A DNA stretch of 64,000 nucleotides from Litorilituus lipolyticus (GCF_006439335.1 NZ_SAWY01000007.1:124001-188000), one strand, 5' to 3'. Counted from the first letter of the stretch, positions 27,871 to 38,443 are shown. The notes: generated by a model from the sequence alone, not told the origin. A program made the numbers and translations.

Positions 27871-28836
27871 ATGAAAGATTTTAAACAGTTAGCGAAAAAT
27901 GTAATTAATATAGAGCAACAGGCTATTGCAGACTTGTTGCAATATATTGATGATAAGTTTGAACAGGCATGCCAACTCATGTATCACTGTAAAGGTCGTG
28001 TGATAGTTATTGGCATGGGTAAATCCGGTCATATTGGTGGTAAAATAGCAGCAACACTTGCAAGTACCGGTACCCCAGCGTTTTTTGTTCACCCAGGTGA
28101 AGCAAGTCATGGTGATTTAGGCATGATCACCAGTGAAGATGTCGTGCTAACTATATCTAACTCAGGTGAAACTCATGAAGTATTAGCAATTATTCCCGTG
28201 ATTAAGCGCATTGGTGCCAAGCTAATTTCTATGACAGGAAACGAAACATCAACTTTAGCACAACTTGCTGACACTCATGTTTGCATTAAAGTGTCAGAAG
28301 AAGCCTGCCCATTAGGCTTAGCGCCAACATCCAGTACCACTGCAACATTGGTTATGGGCGACGCCTTGGCTGTTGCATTACTCAATGCTCGCGGTTTTAC
28401 TGCAGATGACTTTGCACTATCTCACCCTGGTGGCAGTTTAGGCAAACGTCTGCTTTTACGATTGAGTGACATTATGCATAAGGGTGAGCGTTTACCTGTG
28501 GTTTCAGAAAGCGCTTTAATAAAAGATGCTCTTGTTGAAATGTCATTAAAAGGTCTTGGAATGACCGCCATCGTGAATGAAAAAAACAATTTACAAGGTA
28601 TTTTCACAGATGGTGATTTACGTCGAATTCTTGATGAAAAGATAGATATCCATCATGATAAAATCAGCACGGTAATGACGACATCACCAAGTACTGCGCA
28701 AGAAGAAATGCTGGCAGCTCAAGCGTTAAAAATAATGGAAGATAAGAAGATCAATGGCTTGATTATCATTAATCATTTAAATCAACCCGTCGGTGCGATG
28801 AATATGCACGACTTGCTTAGTTCTGGAGTTTTGTAA
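27871..28836 (+). CDS. kdsD: D-arabinose 5-phosphate isomerase
   Basis: The protein has 321 residues. The SIS domain (about 30-180) has VIGMGKSGHIGGKIAATLASTG (split: GMGKSGHIG and AATLASTGTPAFF), HPGEASHGDLG and SNSGETHE. Two CBS domains occupy about 205-320. It converts ribulose 5-phosphate to arabinose 5-phosphate, the first step to Kdo for lipopolysaccharide. It follows yrbG by 15 nt and is followed by kdsC after one base. Confidence 0.96.
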   Translation: MKDFKQLAKNVINIEQQAIADLLQYIDDKFEQACQLMYHCKGRVIVIGMGKSGHIGGKIAATLASTGTPAFFVHPGEASHGDLGMITSEDVVLTISNSGETHEVLAIIPVIKRIGAKLISMTGNETSTLAQLADTHVCIKVSEEACPLGLAPTSSTTATLVMGDALAVALLNARGFTADDFALSHPGGSLGKRLLLRLSDIMHKGERLPVVSESALIKDALVEMSLKGLGMTAIVNEKNNLQGIFTDGDLRRILDEKIDIHHDKISTVMTTSPSTAQEEMLAAQALKIMEDKKINGLIIINHLNQPVGAMNMHDLLSSGVL

Positions 28837-28837
28837 A

Positions 28838-29383
28838 GTGAATACCTTATATGGTGACGTTTCAACAAATGTCTTAGAAAAAGCTAAGCATATTAAATTA
28901 CTCGTTTGTGATGTTGATGGTGTTTTTTCAGACGGCAGAATCTATCTTGGTAATCAAGGCGAAGAACTCAAAGCGTTTCATACGAAAGATGGCTTTGGCG
29001 TAAAGGCACTAGGCGCAAGTGGTGTGCAAGTGGCAATTATTACAGGTCGAACATCTGCCATTGTAGAAAATCGCATGAAAGCACTTAACGTTGCTCACAT
29101 CATTCAAGGACAAGAAGATAAACTCCCTGCCTTAATCACATTAGCACAACAATTAAATATTAATATGTCAAACATTGCTTATATTGGTGATGACATGCCT
29201 GATCTACCCTGTATAGAGCACGTTGGTTTAGGTGTTAGTGTTTCAGATGCTCACCCCTTAGTGCTTAATGGTGCCGACTTCACTACGTTTACCCGCGGCG
29301 GATTTGGCGCGGTAAGAGAAGTGTGTGATTTGATTATGCAAAGCCAAAATACTCTTTTGACGGCCACAGGCGCGAGTGTATGA
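28838..29383 (+). CDS. kdsC: 3-deoxy-D-manno-octulosonate 8-phosphate phosphatase
   Basis: The protein has 181 residues. It is a HAD-family C0 phosphatase with the catalytic Asp25 and Asp27 in LLVCDVDGVFSDG, motif II ITGRTS and motif III YIGDDMPDLP. It removes phosphate from Kdo 8-phosphate. The start is a GTG one base after the kdsD stop, so translation is probably coupled. Its stop overlaps lptC by 4 bp. Confidence 0.95.
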   Translation: MNTLYGDVSTNVLEKAKHIKLLVCDVDGVFSDGRIYLGNQGEELKAFHTKDGFGVKALGASGVQVAIITGRTSAIVENRMKALNVAHIIQGQEDKLPALITLAQQLNINMSNIAYIGDDMPDLPCIEHVGLGVSVSDAHPLVLNGADFTTFTRGGFGAVREVCDLIMQSQNTLLTATGASV

Positions 29384-29949
29384 ATCGACTGAATAGTTTA
29401 GCACTTTTTGTTCTACTTTTAAGTGCCATGATTTATGGCATTATTGAATGGCGAAGTGCGCTAAACGAAGAAGAAAGTATCATCGATGATGAACTATCTC
29501 CAGATTTCATTGCCGAATCATTAAAGAGTAATATTTATACGGACACTGGAAAGTTATCGCATACTATTGAAGCTGATCGTATGGAGCACTATTCAACACT
29601 TGCGATGACACATTTTGAATTGCCTGACTATACCTTGCATCCCAAAAATACTAGTGAACCATGGAAGTTAACGGCAAAAGAAGCAACACTGTATAAAGAT
29701 AATAGAGTAGTATTAAACCACCGAGTACGGTTAAAATCGACAGAGGAACACAGTTTAATTGAAGAAATTCACTGTAAGTATTTAGAACTCGACCTGACTA
29801 CAAATATCATCAGTTCCGAACAAACGGTGATGGTAATTGGTAAAGATTTTACTATGTATGGTTCAGGGTTAATTATTGACCTAAACACCAAGCAAATGAC
29901 ATTAACCGAACATGTACGCACAATTTATAAAAAGAATAATGATGATTAA
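29380..29949 (+). CDS. lptC: LPS export protein LptC
   Basis: The protein has 189 residues. An N-terminal membrane helix (about 5-23) is followed by a periplasmic beta-jellyroll (about 45-185) with the LptC pattern GKLSHTIEADRMEHY and TEHVRTIYKK near the end. It links the LptB2FG extractor to the LptA bridge. Overlaps with kdsC (4 bp) and with lptA show tight translational coupling. Confidence 0.93.
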   Translation: MNRLNSLALFVLLLSAMIYGIIEWRSALNEEESIIDDELSPDFIAESLKSNIYTDTGKLSHTIEADRMEHYSTLAMTHFELPDYTLHPKNTSEPWKLTAKEATLYKDNRVVLNHRVRLKSTEEHSLIEEIHCKYLELDLTTNIISSEQTVMVIGKDFTMYGSGLIIDLNTKQMTLTEHVRTIYKKNNDD

Positions 29950-30553
29950 ATTTTACGAAAACTCAACAGCCCTTTCTTTACCTCGTAAGGTCAAGGTAGG
30001 ATTATTATTCCTCGCTAGCACTATGCTTTTTAGTCACTCAACGCTGGCTGCTAAAAAAGATTTAGAGCAAGAAATCACGATAAAGTCACAACGACAATCA
30101 GCTGATTTAAAAAATAAAATTGCCAGTTACTTAGACGATGTAAATATTCAACAAGGTTCAATTTCTATCAAGGCTGATATTGTTCAAGTGTTTAGTAATA
30201 ACAAAGACACCGAAGTCGAGAAAGCTGATATTTACCTTGCAAAGGGTAAACCTGCAATTTTCCAACAACAGCTAGAAGATGGTAGCTTAATCAGTCTACA
30301 AGCAGATGAAATAAAGTATCAACCAAATATTAATCTTATTACTGTCTCAGGTAATGCTGTAGTAAAACAAGCAGGTAGTGAAGTTAGTGGTAGTAAAATT
30401 ACTTACAATACCCTAAATGAAAAACTTGAAGCAGAAAGTAATAGTAATGAAGCCGTAACCACCATATTACAACCTACTATTTTGAAAAACCAAAAAGATA
30501 AGAAAGATAAGAAAGATAAAAAGAAACAAGGCGATAACAGTGACAACAACTAA
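29942..30553 (+). CDS. lptA: LPS-transport periplasmic bridge protein LptA
   Basis: The protein has about 203 residues with a signal peptide (about 1-36, cleaved near TLAAKK). The OstA-like jellyroll has the repeats [19 protein letters not shown] and [18 protein letters not shown], matching LptA. A Lys/Asp-rich repeat tail ([10 protein letters not shown]) is unusual but typical for a low-complexity terminus. I chose ATG 29942, which overlaps the lptC stop; ATG 29939 is equally possible, and the ATG at 29912 is further upstream inside lptC. It ends inside the lptB start region. Confidence 0.92.
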   Translation: MIKFYENSTALSLPRKVKVGLLFLASTMLFSHSTLAAKKDLEQEITIKSQRQSADLKNKIASYLDDVNIQQGSISIKADIVQVFSNNKDTEVEKADIYLAKGKPAIFQQQLEDGSLISLQADEIKYQPNINLITVSGNAVVKQAGSEVSGSKITYNTLNEKLEAESNSNEAVTTILQPTILKNQKDKKDKKDKKKQGDNSDNN

Positions 30554-31295
30554 TGCTTCAACGACAACGCCTTCAATTTTAATTGCCGACGCTCTAGCAA
30601 AGTCCTATAAAGGCAGACAAGTTGTTAAGAGTGTTAGTTTACAAGTTGAGTCTGGGCAAATTGTCGGTTTACTTGGGCCCAATGGTGCAGGAAAAACAAC
30701 TTCTTTTTATATGATTGTTGGCTTAGTTCCTAATGATCATGGGCAAATTATTCTAAATGAACAAGACCTCACTTTGGCACCTATGCATGAAAGAGCTCGC
30801 CAGGGTATTGGCTACTTACCTCAAGAAGCCTCCATTTTCAGAAAATTAACCGTAACTGAAAATATAATGGCCATTTTACAAACTCAAAAAGAATTATCTG
30901 AGCAGCAACGTGCTGAAAAGCTGGAACATTTACTTGAAGAGTTTAATATTTGTCATATCAAAGATAACTTAGGCATGAGTTTATCCGGTGGTGAAAGACG
31001 CCGAGTTGAAATCGCTAGAGCATTAGCCGCCGATCCAGAATTTATCCTTTTAGATGAACCTTTTGCTGGAGTTGACCCAATTTCCGTTGGCGACATCAAA
31101 AAAATCATCATACACTTAAAGCAAAGAGGCATTGGCATCTTAATTACTGACCACAATGTGCGAGAAACTTTAGACGTTTGTGAACATGCTTATATTGTTA
31201 GTCATGGAGAAATTATCGCAGAAGGTAATGCAGATCAAATTCTAGCGAATCAAAAGGTCAGAGATGTATACCTTGGCGAGCAATTCACGCTATAG
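30540..31295 (+). CDS. lptB: LPS export ABC ATPase LptB
   Basis: The protein has 251 residues. It shows Walker [14 protein letters not shown]-loop [14 protein letters not shown], signature [15 protein letters not shown], Walker [14 protein letters not shown] and the switch His in ITDHNVRE. It drives LPS extraction by LptB2FG. The only plausible in-frame start is GTG at 30540, inside the end of lptA (14 bp overlap). This gives a Thr-rich leader of about a dozen residues ahead of the family start. Confidence 0.95.
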   Translation: MTTTNASTTTPSILIADALAKSYKGRQVVKSVSLQVESGQIVGLLGPNGAGKTTSFYMIVGLVPNDHGQIILNEQDLTLAPMHERARQGIGYLPQEASIFRKLTVTENIMAILQTQKELSEQQRAEKLEHLLEEFNICHIKDNLGMSLSGGERRRVEIARALAADPEFILLDEPFAGVDPISVGDIKKIIIHLKQRGIGILITDHNVRETLDVCEHAYIVSHGEIIAEGNADQILANQKVRDVYLGEQFTL

Positions 31296-31355
31296 TTAAA
31301 TAACAAATAAACAAACTCAGCTATATTAATTAGAACAGGAAAAAGTTAAACCTAG

Positions 31356-32858
31356 ATGCGCCCAACATTACAGCTTAGAATTGGACAACAATTAACCATG
31401 ACGCCACAACTGCAACAAGCTATAAAGCTTTTGCAGCTATCTACGTTAGAGCTACAACAAGAAATTCAAGAAGCACTAGAAAGTAACCCGCTACTGGAAG
31501 TCGAAGAAAGTCAAACCAGTGAAAGCAATTCCGATCAAAATAATTTAGAAGAGGCTTATTCAGCCGAAGCAATACCTGAACGAGTAGACACGCCTGAAGT
31601 AGAAGCCAGCGCAAGTATTGATGAAATTAGTACCACTGAAGCGATGGAAAAAAATGACATTCCAGAAGAGCTTAATATCGATACTACATGGGAAGAAAGT
31701 TACAGCGCAGGTGTATCGAATACAGGGGCTGTAAGTAGCCCAGCTGATGATTTTACTTATCAAGGTGAGACCACCGATTCAATTCAAGATCACTTACTTT
31801 GGCAAATGGAATTAACTCCGTTTTCAGATACCGATAAAACCGTGGCAACTGCCATTATTGAAGCCGTAGATGATGCTGGTTATTTAACCGTATCAGCTGA
31901 AGATATCTTAGAAAGTGTGGGTATTGAAGATCTTGAGCTTGATGAAGTTGAAGCTGTTCTTAAACGAATTAATATGTTTGATCCGATTGGGGTTGCTGCA
32001 CGCTCTATTCCTGAATGTTTGCTAATTCAATTAAATCAGTTTGATAAAGACACGCCATTTCTTGAAGAAAGTAAACGTATCATTCATGAGCATATCGACC
32101 TATTAGGTAATCGCGATTATCGTCAATTAATGCGTAAGACTAAACTTAAAGAAGATCAATTGCGTGAAGTCATGCGTTTAATTCAAAGTTTAAATCCCCG
32201 CCCTGGCGATGCTGTGATAAAAGGTGATGATCAATACGTCATTCCTGATGTTTCTGTTGAAAAGAAAAATGGTCGTTGGGTTGTTGAGCTAAACTCTGAT
32301 AGTGCGCCTAAGTTATCAATTAATCAGCAATACGCAGCGATGACAAAGACCATGAAGTCCTCAACTGATGGGCAATTTATTCGTGCAAACTTACAAGAAG
32401 CTAAGTGGTTTATCAAAAGTCTAGAATCGCGCAATGACACGCTTCTTAAGGTGTCTAATTGCATCGTACAACGCCAACAAGGCTTTTTAGAGCACGGAGC
32501 AGAAGCGATGCGCCCTATGGTACTCAACGATATTGCAGAAGCAGTAGATATGCATGAGTCAACCATATCACGGGTAACCACGCAAAAATACATGCATACA
32601 CCTCGAGGAATATTTGAGCTTAAGTATTTCTTCTCAAGTCATGTTAGTACTGAAAATGGCGGCGAATGTTCATCAACAGCTATACGCTCACTCATTAAAA
32701 AACTCATCTTAGCGGAAACACCTGCCAAACCGTTAAGTGATAGTAAAATGGCAGATTTATTAGCAGAACAAGGCATTAAAGTGGCTAGGCGAACTATAGC
32801 TAAATATAGAGAATCATTATCTATTCCGCCGTCTAACCAGCGAAAAAGTCTCTTATAG
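31356..32858 (+). CDS. rpoN: RNA polymerase sigma-54 factor
   Basis: The protein has 500 residues. Region I starts [19 protein letters not shown] and is glutamine-rich, an acidic region II lies at about 50-130, and the core-binding and DNA-binding domains follow. They end in the RpoN box [10 protein letters not shown] near the C-terminus. It directs core polymerase to -24/-12 promoters that need AAA+ activators. In related bacteria it controls nitrogen, motility and pilus-type functions. It lies downstream of lptB and upstream of hpf, ptsN, rapZ and ptsO, the universal gammaproteobacterial order. Confidence 0.97.
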   Translation: MRPTLQLRIGQQLTMTPQLQQAIKLLQLSTLELQQEIQEALESNPLLEVEESQTSESNSDQNNLEEAYSAEAIPERVDTPEVEASASIDEISTTEAMEKNDIPEELNIDTTWEESYSAGVSNTGAVSSPADDFTYQGETTDSIQDHLLWQMELTPFSDTDKTVATAIIEAVDDAGYLTVSAEDILESVGIEDLELDEVEAVLKRINMFDPIGVAARSIPECLLIQLNQFDKDTPFLEESKRIIHEHIDLLGNRDYRQLMRKTKLKEDQLREVMRLIQSLNPRPGDAVIKGDDQYVIPDVSVEKKNGRWVVELNSDSAPKLSINQQYAAMTKTMKSSTDGQFIRANLQEAKWFIKSLESRNDTLLKVSNCIVQRQQGFLEHGAEAMRPMVLNDIAEAVDMHESTISRVTTQKYMHTPRGIFELKYFFSSHVSTENGGECSSTAIRSLIKKLILAETPAKPLSDSKMADLLAEQGIKVARRTIAKYRESLSIPPSNQRKSLL

Positions 32859-32878
32859 AACAAAAAAGGATACAGCTT

Positions 32879-33166
32879 ATGCAAATTAATCTTTCTGGAC
32901 ATCACGTTGAAGTAACCAGCTCTTTAAAAGAATACGTTAATACAAAGTTTGCAAAACTTGAAAGGCACTTTGATCATATAAACAATGTGCATGTGGTACT
33001 AACCGTAGAAAAACTAGACCAAAAAGCTGAAGCAACAGTACACATGAGTGGGAATGAAGTTTTCGCTTCTTCTGTAAACGCTGACATGTATGCATCAATA
33101 GATACACTTGTTGATAAGTTAGACCGTCAAATCCTCAAACATAAGGGCAAAATCGCCCATCACTAA
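32879..33166 (+). CDS. hpf: Ribosome hibernation promoting factor (short form)
   Basis: The protein has 95 residues, the short HPF/YfiA type. It starts MQINLSGHHVEVTSSLKEYV, with a KFAKLERHFDHI helix and ends with the basic LDRQILKHKGK region. It binds the 30S subunit and promotes 100S dimers in stationary phase. A GGA-containing ribosome binding site precedes the ATG. It sits 20 nt after rpoN. Confidence 0.95.
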   Translation: MQINLSGHHVEVTSSLKEYVNTKFAKLERHFDHINNVHVVLTVEKLDQKAEATVHMSGNEVFASSVNADMYASIDTLVDKLDRQILKHKGKIAHH

Positions 33167-33186
33167 AGCTTTGCTTTATCTGAACT

Positions 33187-33639
33187 ATGAAATTACAAGA
33201 TATTTTAACGCTGAACTGCACGTCTTGTGCAGTTCCAGCTGCAAGTAAAAAACGCATTCTAGAAAAAATTTGTCAAATAGCGGCCAGTGAAGTCGGCAAC
33301 GCAGATCCAGGCGACCTTCTGGATAGCTTGCTTGATCGAGAGAAAATGGGAAGTACTGGGATTGGTAATGGCATTGCTATTCCTCATGGCCGATTGACCC
33401 ATACAAATAAAGCCGTAGCAGTGCTACTTACAACCGAAGAAGCGATAGATTTTGATGCTATTGATAATCGTGATGTTGATATCTTTATTAGTTTATTTGT
33501 CCCTGAAGATCGCTGTAAAGAACACCTAGATACACTGCAAAGTATTGCTAAACTCTTCAGTGATAAGCAAACATTAAAGCAAGTAAGAAAGTGTTCAAAT
33601 GACAAGCAATTATATGATTTGGTACAGCAAGCAAGCTAA
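33187..33639 (+). CDS. ptsN: PTS IIA-Ntr nitrogen regulatory protein
   Basis: The protein has 150 residues of the PTS EIIA type 2 family. The phospho-accepting His67 lies in NGIAIPHGRL. It receives phosphate from NPr and regulates potassium transport and other targets in the cytoplasm. It belongs to the rpoN-hpf-ptsN-rapZ-ptsO group, so the donor NPr gene (34581) is close by. Confidence 0.96.
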   Translation: MKLQDILTLNCTSCAVPAASKKRILEKICQIAASEVGNADPGDLLDSLLDREKMGSTGIGNGIAIPHGRLTHTNKAVAVLLTTEEAIDFDAIDNRDVDIFISLFVPEDRCKEHLDTLQSIAKLFSDKQTLKQVRKCSNDKQLYDLVQQAS

Positions 33640-33692
33640 AAAACAGCCTTCTCAATCATTTAGTTATGTCTCAAAAAAGCTTAGGTATAAAG

Positions 33693-34547
33693 ATGAAATT
33701 AATTATTGTCAGTGGACGATCTGGCTCTGGTAAATCCGTTGCTCTTAGAGTTTTAGAAGATTTAGGCTATTACTGCGTTGATAATATTCCGGTGAATTTA
33801 TTACCCGCTTTAACACATACGGTAATCAATGATTATGAAACGGTTGCCGTTAGCCTAGACGTACGAAACTTACCGAATGATCCTCAGGATATTCCTGAAA
33901 TTATCGGTTATTTGCCTAACGCTGTTGAAGTTACCACTTTATATTTAGATGCTGATGATAATGATTTGATCCGCCGCTTCAGTGAGACGCGTCGTTTACA
34001 CCCTTTAATTAAAGAGAATATTGCACTCGATCAAGCGATTGCTTTAGAAAAAAAATTGCTTGAACCCATTTCCACTAGCGCTGATTTATACATTAATACC
34101 AGCCAGTTAACACCACACCAGTTAGCGGATCTTGTCAGAGAAAGAATCTTAGGCAAAAAAACTGGTTCCATGGTTTTAGTTTTTCAATCATTTGGTTTCA
34201 AACATGGTATACCGGTTGATGCTGATTATGTTTTCGATGCGCGATTTTTACCAAACCCATTTTGGGAGAAATCATTAAAGGGACAAACTGGGCTTGATCA
34301 AGGCGTCAAAGACTTTTTAGCTAGCCAGCCCATCGTGACAAAATTCGTCTGGCAAATTAATAGCTTTATGATGACCTGGTTACCTCATCTAGAGCGCAAT
34401 AACCGTAGTTATGTCACTATTGCCATTGGCTGTACTGGCGGTAAGCATAGATCAGTGTATATCGCCGAGTTACTAGCCAATAATTTTAGAAAAGAGCGAG
34501 AGGATATTCAAAGTCATCATCGCGATATTGACGTTAAATCAACATAA
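33693..34547 (+). CDS. rapZ: RNase adapter protein RapZ
   Basis: The protein has 284 residues, identical in length to E. coli RapZ with this start. Walker A is GRSGSGKS (8-15), and the C-terminal domain has FGFKHGIP and AIGCTGGKHRSVY. RapZ directs the small RNA GlmZ to RNase E and so controls glucosamine 6-phosphate synthase. The frame extends upstream to an ATG at 33666, but that codon has no ribosome binding site. The one at 33693 has AGG at a good distance and begins like the family (MKLIIVSGRSG). Confidence 0.95.
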   Translation: MKLIIVSGRSGSGKSVALRVLEDLGYYCVDNIPVNLLPALTHTVINDYETVAVSLDVRNLPNDPQDIPEIIGYLPNAVEVTTLYLDADDNDLIRRFSETRRLHPLIKENIALDQAIALEKKLLEPISTSADLYINTSQLTPHQLADLVRERILGKKTGSMVLVFQSFGFKHGIPVDADYVFDARFLPNPFWEKSLKGQTGLDQGVKDFLASQPIVTKFVWQINSFMMTWLPHLERNNRSYVTIAIGCTGGKHRSVYIAELLANNFRKEREDIQSHHRDIDVKST

Positions 34548-34580
34548 GTGCACTCAATTTAACTGATAAGGTTTACCTTT

Positions 34581-34850
34581 ATGCATTCTCAACAGGTGAT
34601 GATTTGTAATAAATTAGGCTTACATGCACGAGCAGCAACAAAGCTTGCTCAATTAAGCCAAAAGTTTAGTGCCAAAATCACCTTAGAATTAGAAGATAAA
34701 ACTGCTGATGCCAGTAGTATTATGGCATTAATGTTACTCGCAGGTGCTCAAGGAAAAACTGTTAACATCACAACCGAAGGTGAAGATGCTCAGCAAGCGC
34801 TTTCAGAAATTTGCCAACTCATTAGCGATAAATTTGATGAAAGTGAATAG
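34581..34850 (+). CDS. ptsO: HPr-like phosphocarrier NPr
   Basis: The protein has 89 residues of the HPr family with the phospho-accepting His15 in LGLHARAATKL and a SSIMALMLLAG regulatory segment. NPr passes phosphate from EI-Ntr to PtsN. It is the last gene of the rpoN group. A weak hairpin (stem CATAG/CTATG, 34948-34964, followed by CTTTT) lies downstream and may end the transcript. Confidence 0.93.
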   Translation: MHSQQVMICNKLGLHARAATKLAQLSQKFSAKITLELEDKTADASSIMALMLLAGAQGKTVNITTEGEDAQQALSEICQLISDKFDESE

Positions 34851-35040
34851 TTACACAGACATTCTTTTTTAATTCATCATAAAATTGCTGATAAAACCAC
34901 AGAGTTACGATAAACTTAATTCATACATCATGTAGCGGTTTGAAAAACATAGCTTTCTTCTATGCTTTTAAATCAACCTGTTTCCCTTTGTTGCCAACAT
35001 TCACATTTTTATGTGTATTTAGAAAATAAACAGAGTCGCT

Positions 35041-36399
35041 ATGCCAGAAATTACAGAGCAAGAATACAACCAACAACGCTTACAGCAAGTTAACGAAGCC
35101 CTTGGTAGTGGTATGTTTGTCTATGTGCGTAAGTTATTACAGCACATGCCTGCATTCGACCTTGCTCTGATCCTTGAGTCTTCACCCGCCAAAAGCCGTC
35201 CTGTTCTTTGGCAACTGATTGATCCTGACTTTCATGGTGAAGTGTTAGAAGAGCTCAGTGAAGAAGTACGTAAAGGTATTTTAAAAAGTATGCGACCAGA
35301 AAAACTGGCCGCAGTTGCAGAAGGCATGGATGTCGATGATTTAGCAGAAGTACTAAGAACGCTTCCAGATAGCGTTTACAAAGAAGTGCTTAACTCCATG
35401 GATTCTCAAGATAGAAGTCGCGTTGAAACGGCACTATCTTATGAGGAAGATACCGCTGGCGGTATCATGAATACCGATACAATTACTCTACGACCTGATG
35501 TCAGTGTAGATGTAGTACTGCGTTACCTTAGATTAAAGGGTGAACTTCCTGAATCCACCGATTCATTTTATGTGGTCGATAGAAATAATCACTTCATTGG
35601 TGCCGTTTCTCTTGCCGCCATTGTAACAGCTAAGCCTGAAATTATCGTATCAACCTTAATCGATGATGACGTAGAAGCGGTGTTAGCAGAATTAACCGAG
35701 CAAGATGTCGCCCAGCTATTTGAACGTCATGATTGGCTTTCAGCTCCTGTTATAGATCAAAAAGGTCACTTACTTGGTCGTATCACCATTGATGATGTTA
35801 TTGATGTCATCAGAGAAGAAGCCGAACATTCCATGATGAGTATGGCGGGTTTAGATGATGAGGCTGATACTTTTGCACCGGTATTAAAAAGTACTAAACA
35901 ACGCTCACTATGGTTAGGTGTTAATTTAATTACGGCGTTAATGGCCGTGGCCGTCACTAGTATGTTCGAAGGTATTTTTGCGCAACTTGCTATCCTCGCC
36001 GTATTAAACTCACTTGTACCAAGTATGGGCGGAGTAGCCGGCAATCAAACCTTAACCCTTGTTATTCGTGGTATCGCTTTAGGTCATGTTGGTGAAAGTA
36101 ATGCCAAAGCATTACTTTATAAAGAAGCGGCCATTGGTTTTTTAAATGGTATTATATGGGCCGTGCTTATTGCCAGTGTTGTGGCCATTTGGAAACAAGA
36201 TTTAATGCTAGGCGGTATCATTGCTTTTGCCATGCTAATGAACATGACGGCAGCAGGTCTTGCCGGAGTAGGTATTCCTTTAATACTGAAGAAAATGAAT
36301 ATCGACCCAGCATTAGCAGGCAGTGTCATTATTACCACAGTGACAGATGTGGTTGGTATCTTTGCCTTTCTTGGTACGGCTACGCTACTGCTTACCTAA
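35041..36399 (+). CDS. mgtE: Magnesium transporter MgtE
   Basis: The protein has 452 residues. The N-terminal MgtE_N superhelix (about 30-130) is followed by two CBS domains (about 135-255) containing DTAGGIMNTD, and a five-helix membrane domain (about 285-450). The membrane domain has the family block NSLVPSMGGVAGNQTLT with the pore and cytoplasmic gate. It is a Mg2+ channel that closes when cytosolic Mg2+ binds the N and CBS domains. It is monocistronic. The 190-bp spacer upstream (34851-35040) shows only the weak hairpin and no clear riboswitch. Confidence 0.94.
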   Translation: MPEITEQEYNQQRLQQVNEALGSGMFVYVRKLLQHMPAFDLALILESSPAKSRPVLWQLIDPDFHGEVLEELSEEVRKGILKSMRPEKLAAVAEGMDVDDLAEVLRTLPDSVYKEVLNSMDSQDRSRVETALSYEEDTAGGIMNTDTITLRPDVSVDVVLRYLRLKGELPESTDSFYVVDRNNHFIGAVSLAAIVTAKPEIIVSTLIDDDVEAVLAELTEQDVAQLFERHDWLSAPVIDQKGHLLGRITIDDVIDVIREEAEHSMMSMAGLDDEADTFAPVLKSTKQRSLWLGVNLITALMAVAVTSMFEGIFAQLAILAVLNSLVPSMGGVAGNQTLTLVIRGIALGHVGESNAKALLYKEAAIGFLNGIIWAVLIASVVAIWKQDLMLGGIIAFAMLMNMTAAGLAGVGIPLILKKMNIDPALAGSVIITTVTDVVGIFAFLGTATLLLT

Positions 36400-36461
36400 T
36401 AATTTCAGCAGTAACACACCATTACCTTTTATTTAAACCTTTTATCTAAATAGTTTACTCA

Positions 36462-37823
36462 CTAATGCCCTGCAACTTGCATTTCGTCAATTAAGATTGA
36501 ACCTGTTCTAATACTTCCACGAAGGTCGACATCAGAGCCTACAGCAACAATTCCTTTAAACATTTGTGATAAATTTCCAGCAATAGTAATCTCACTGACG
36601 GGGTATTTTATCTCGCCATTTTCTACCCAGAAACCTGCAGCACCACGAGAGTAATCACCATTTACCACATTTACACCTTGACCCATTAACTCAGTTACTA
36701 ATAAGCCAGTGCCCAAGGTTTTTAACATGGCGTCAAAATCGCCCGAATGTCCGCCTGCTTCGACTAACCAGTTATGAATGCCGCCCGCGTGACCTGTAGT
36801 GCTTAACCCCAGTTTTCTTGCTGAATAACTCGTTAATAGATAAGTTTCTAATGCACCTTGAGTAATGATATTTCTATCAACTGTCGCTACACCTTCATTA
36901 TCAAATGAACTGCTCGCTAATGCTTTGGCAATATGTGGACGTTCAGTAATATTTAAGAAATCAGGAAAAATGTCATTACCAAGCTGATCGAGTAAAAATG
37001 ATGACTTACGGTATAAGTTACCACCGCTAATGGCTGCAATAAAGTGCCCCCAAATAGAGTTAGCGATATCGGCACGAAAAAGCACAGGTACCTTTGCTGT
37101 CGATAATTTTTGTGCGTTTAATCTTGAAAGTACTTCTTGTGATGCTTGAAGCCCTATGCCTTTAGCATCCTCAAGTAAATTGAAATCTCGATTTACAGTG
37201 TATGCATAATCACGTTGCATATCCTCACCATCACTGGCAATCATGACACAACTTAAGCTATGTCGGGTGCTTGGATATCCCACTAGTTGACCATGACTAT
37301 TACCATAGACTTTAAAGCCAGAAAAACTATCTAAGCTTGCACCATCTGAGTTTGTAATACGCTTATCTGCACTTAAAGCGCTTTGTTCACACTCTTTAGC
37401 TATTTCAATAGCTTGCTCTGTAGTTAGCTCTTGTGGGTGATATAAATCTAAATCTTTCGGATTCATCTCCAACATGGCTTTATCTGCGAGGCCAGAGCAA
37501 TCATCAACCGAAGTATATTTAGCAATATTTACTGCTGCTTGTACTGCTTGCTTTAGTGCTCCGTCAGAAAGATCTGCAGTCGATGCACTACCTTTTCTAC
37601 CTTGTTTATATACCGTAATACCTAAAGCACCATCATTGGTAAATTCAACATTCTCAACTTCTCCCATGCGCGTACCAACACTTAAACCTTGTTGGCGGCT
37701 CATAGCAACCTCGGCACCATCTGCACCCAAACTTTTTGCTAAATCTAGCACGGTAGCAACCCTTGTTTTTACTTCATCAAGTTGCTTTGTTAATTGATCA
37801 TTTGCTTTACTGGCTACGGTCAT
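36462..37823 (-). CDS. pmbA: Metalloprotease-like PmbA (TldE)
   Basis: The protein has 453 residues of the PmbA/TldD family. It shows the N-terminal GADGAEVAMSRQQGLSV (split here) and the C-terminal GVNVVNGDYSRGAAGFWVENGEI, a family hallmark. PmbA lacks the HExxxH motif and pairs with TldD, whose gene is 1 kb away at 38869. The complex degrades unfolded peptides and processes microcin B17 and CcdA in E. coli. It is divergent from darP. Confidence 0.94.
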   Translation of the reverse strand: MTVASKANDQLTKQLDEVKTRVATVLDLAKSLGADGAEVAMSRQQGLSVGTRMGEVENVEFTNDGALGITVYKQGRKGSASTADLSDGALKQAVQAAVNIAKYTSVDDCSGLADKAMLEMNPKDLDLYHPQELTTEQAIEIAKECEQSALSADKRITNSDGASLDSFSGFKVYGNSHGQLVGYPSTRHSLSCVMIASDGEDMQRDYAYTVNRDFNLLEDAKGIGLQASQEVLSRLNAQKLSTAKVPVLFRADIANSIWGHFIAAISGGNLYRKSSFLLDQLGNDIFPDFLNITERPHIAKALASSSFDNEGVATVDRNIITQGALETYLLTSYSARKLGLSTTGHAGGIHNWLVEAGGHSGDFDAMLKTLGTGLLVTELMGQGVNVVNGDYSRGAAGFWVENGEIKYPVSEITIAGNLSQMFKGIVAVGSDVDLRGSIRTGSILIDEMQVAGH

Positions 37824-37930
37824 ATTTTCTTTCTACGGTTATTTACTCTACTTCAAATTTAGCTTGTGAGTATATTAATGGTATAATTGGCTAACACTAT
37901 AAATGCAATCCACTTTTGATAACTATTATT

Positions 37931-38443
37931 ATGCCCCACTCAGCTAACGATATCGACGATTTAGAGCAAGAATTAAAAAGTAAAACCGAAATAAAACGCG
38001 AAATGCACGAACTGCAAGATTTTGCGCAAAAATTAGTGGAAATGTCGAAGCATCAACGCAGTCGACTCCCCCTTACTGATGAATTATTAGATGCCATGAT
38101 TGTTGCTGACAAAATCACCAATAAGCATGAAGCTTTACGCCGTCACATTCGCCATATTGCAAAAATTTTATTGGAAACTGATTTAGCCCCCATACACCAA
38201 GCAATTGATGTTATGGCAAACAAGCATCAGCAAGAAACCGCTAAATTTGTTCGTTTAGAGAACTTACGTGATGAGTTAATTGAGCAAGGTAATGAAGCCA
38301 TTGAAGCTGCTTTAGTGGAAAAACCAACGATGGAAAGACAAAAGCTTAGGCAACTAGTTAGACATGCGAGTAAAGAAAAGAAAGCAGAAAAATTAGGTAA
38401 GCATTACCAAAATTTGTTCGCCTATCTAAAAGAGCATAGTTAA
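37931..38443 (+). CDS. darP: Ribosome-associated protein DarP (YjgA)
   Basis: The protein has 170 residues of the DUF615/YjgA family: acidic N-terminus (DIDDLEQEL), LPLTDELLDAMIVADKI in the middle, and a basic ending with RQKLRQLVRHASKEKK and YLKEHS. It associates with the late 50S precursor during ribosome assembly. The frame extends upstream to TTG at 37916, but ATG at 37931 matches the family start. It is divergent from pmbA, the standard neighbour. A strong terminator follows. Confidence 0.93.
   Translation: MPHSANDIDDLEQELKSKTEIKREMHELQDFAQKLVEMSKHQRSRLPLTDELLDAMIVADKITNKHEALRRHIRHIAKILLETDLAPIHQAIDVMANKHQQETAKFVRLENLRDELIEQGNEAIEAALVEKPTMERQKLRQLVRHASKEKKAEKLGKHYQNLFAYLKEHS

Noticed and set aside
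34943..34970. mgtE Mg2+ riboswitch or leader
   Set aside because: Only a short CATAG/CTATG hairpin is visible in the 190-bp spacer; no conserved M-box-like structure could be recognised.
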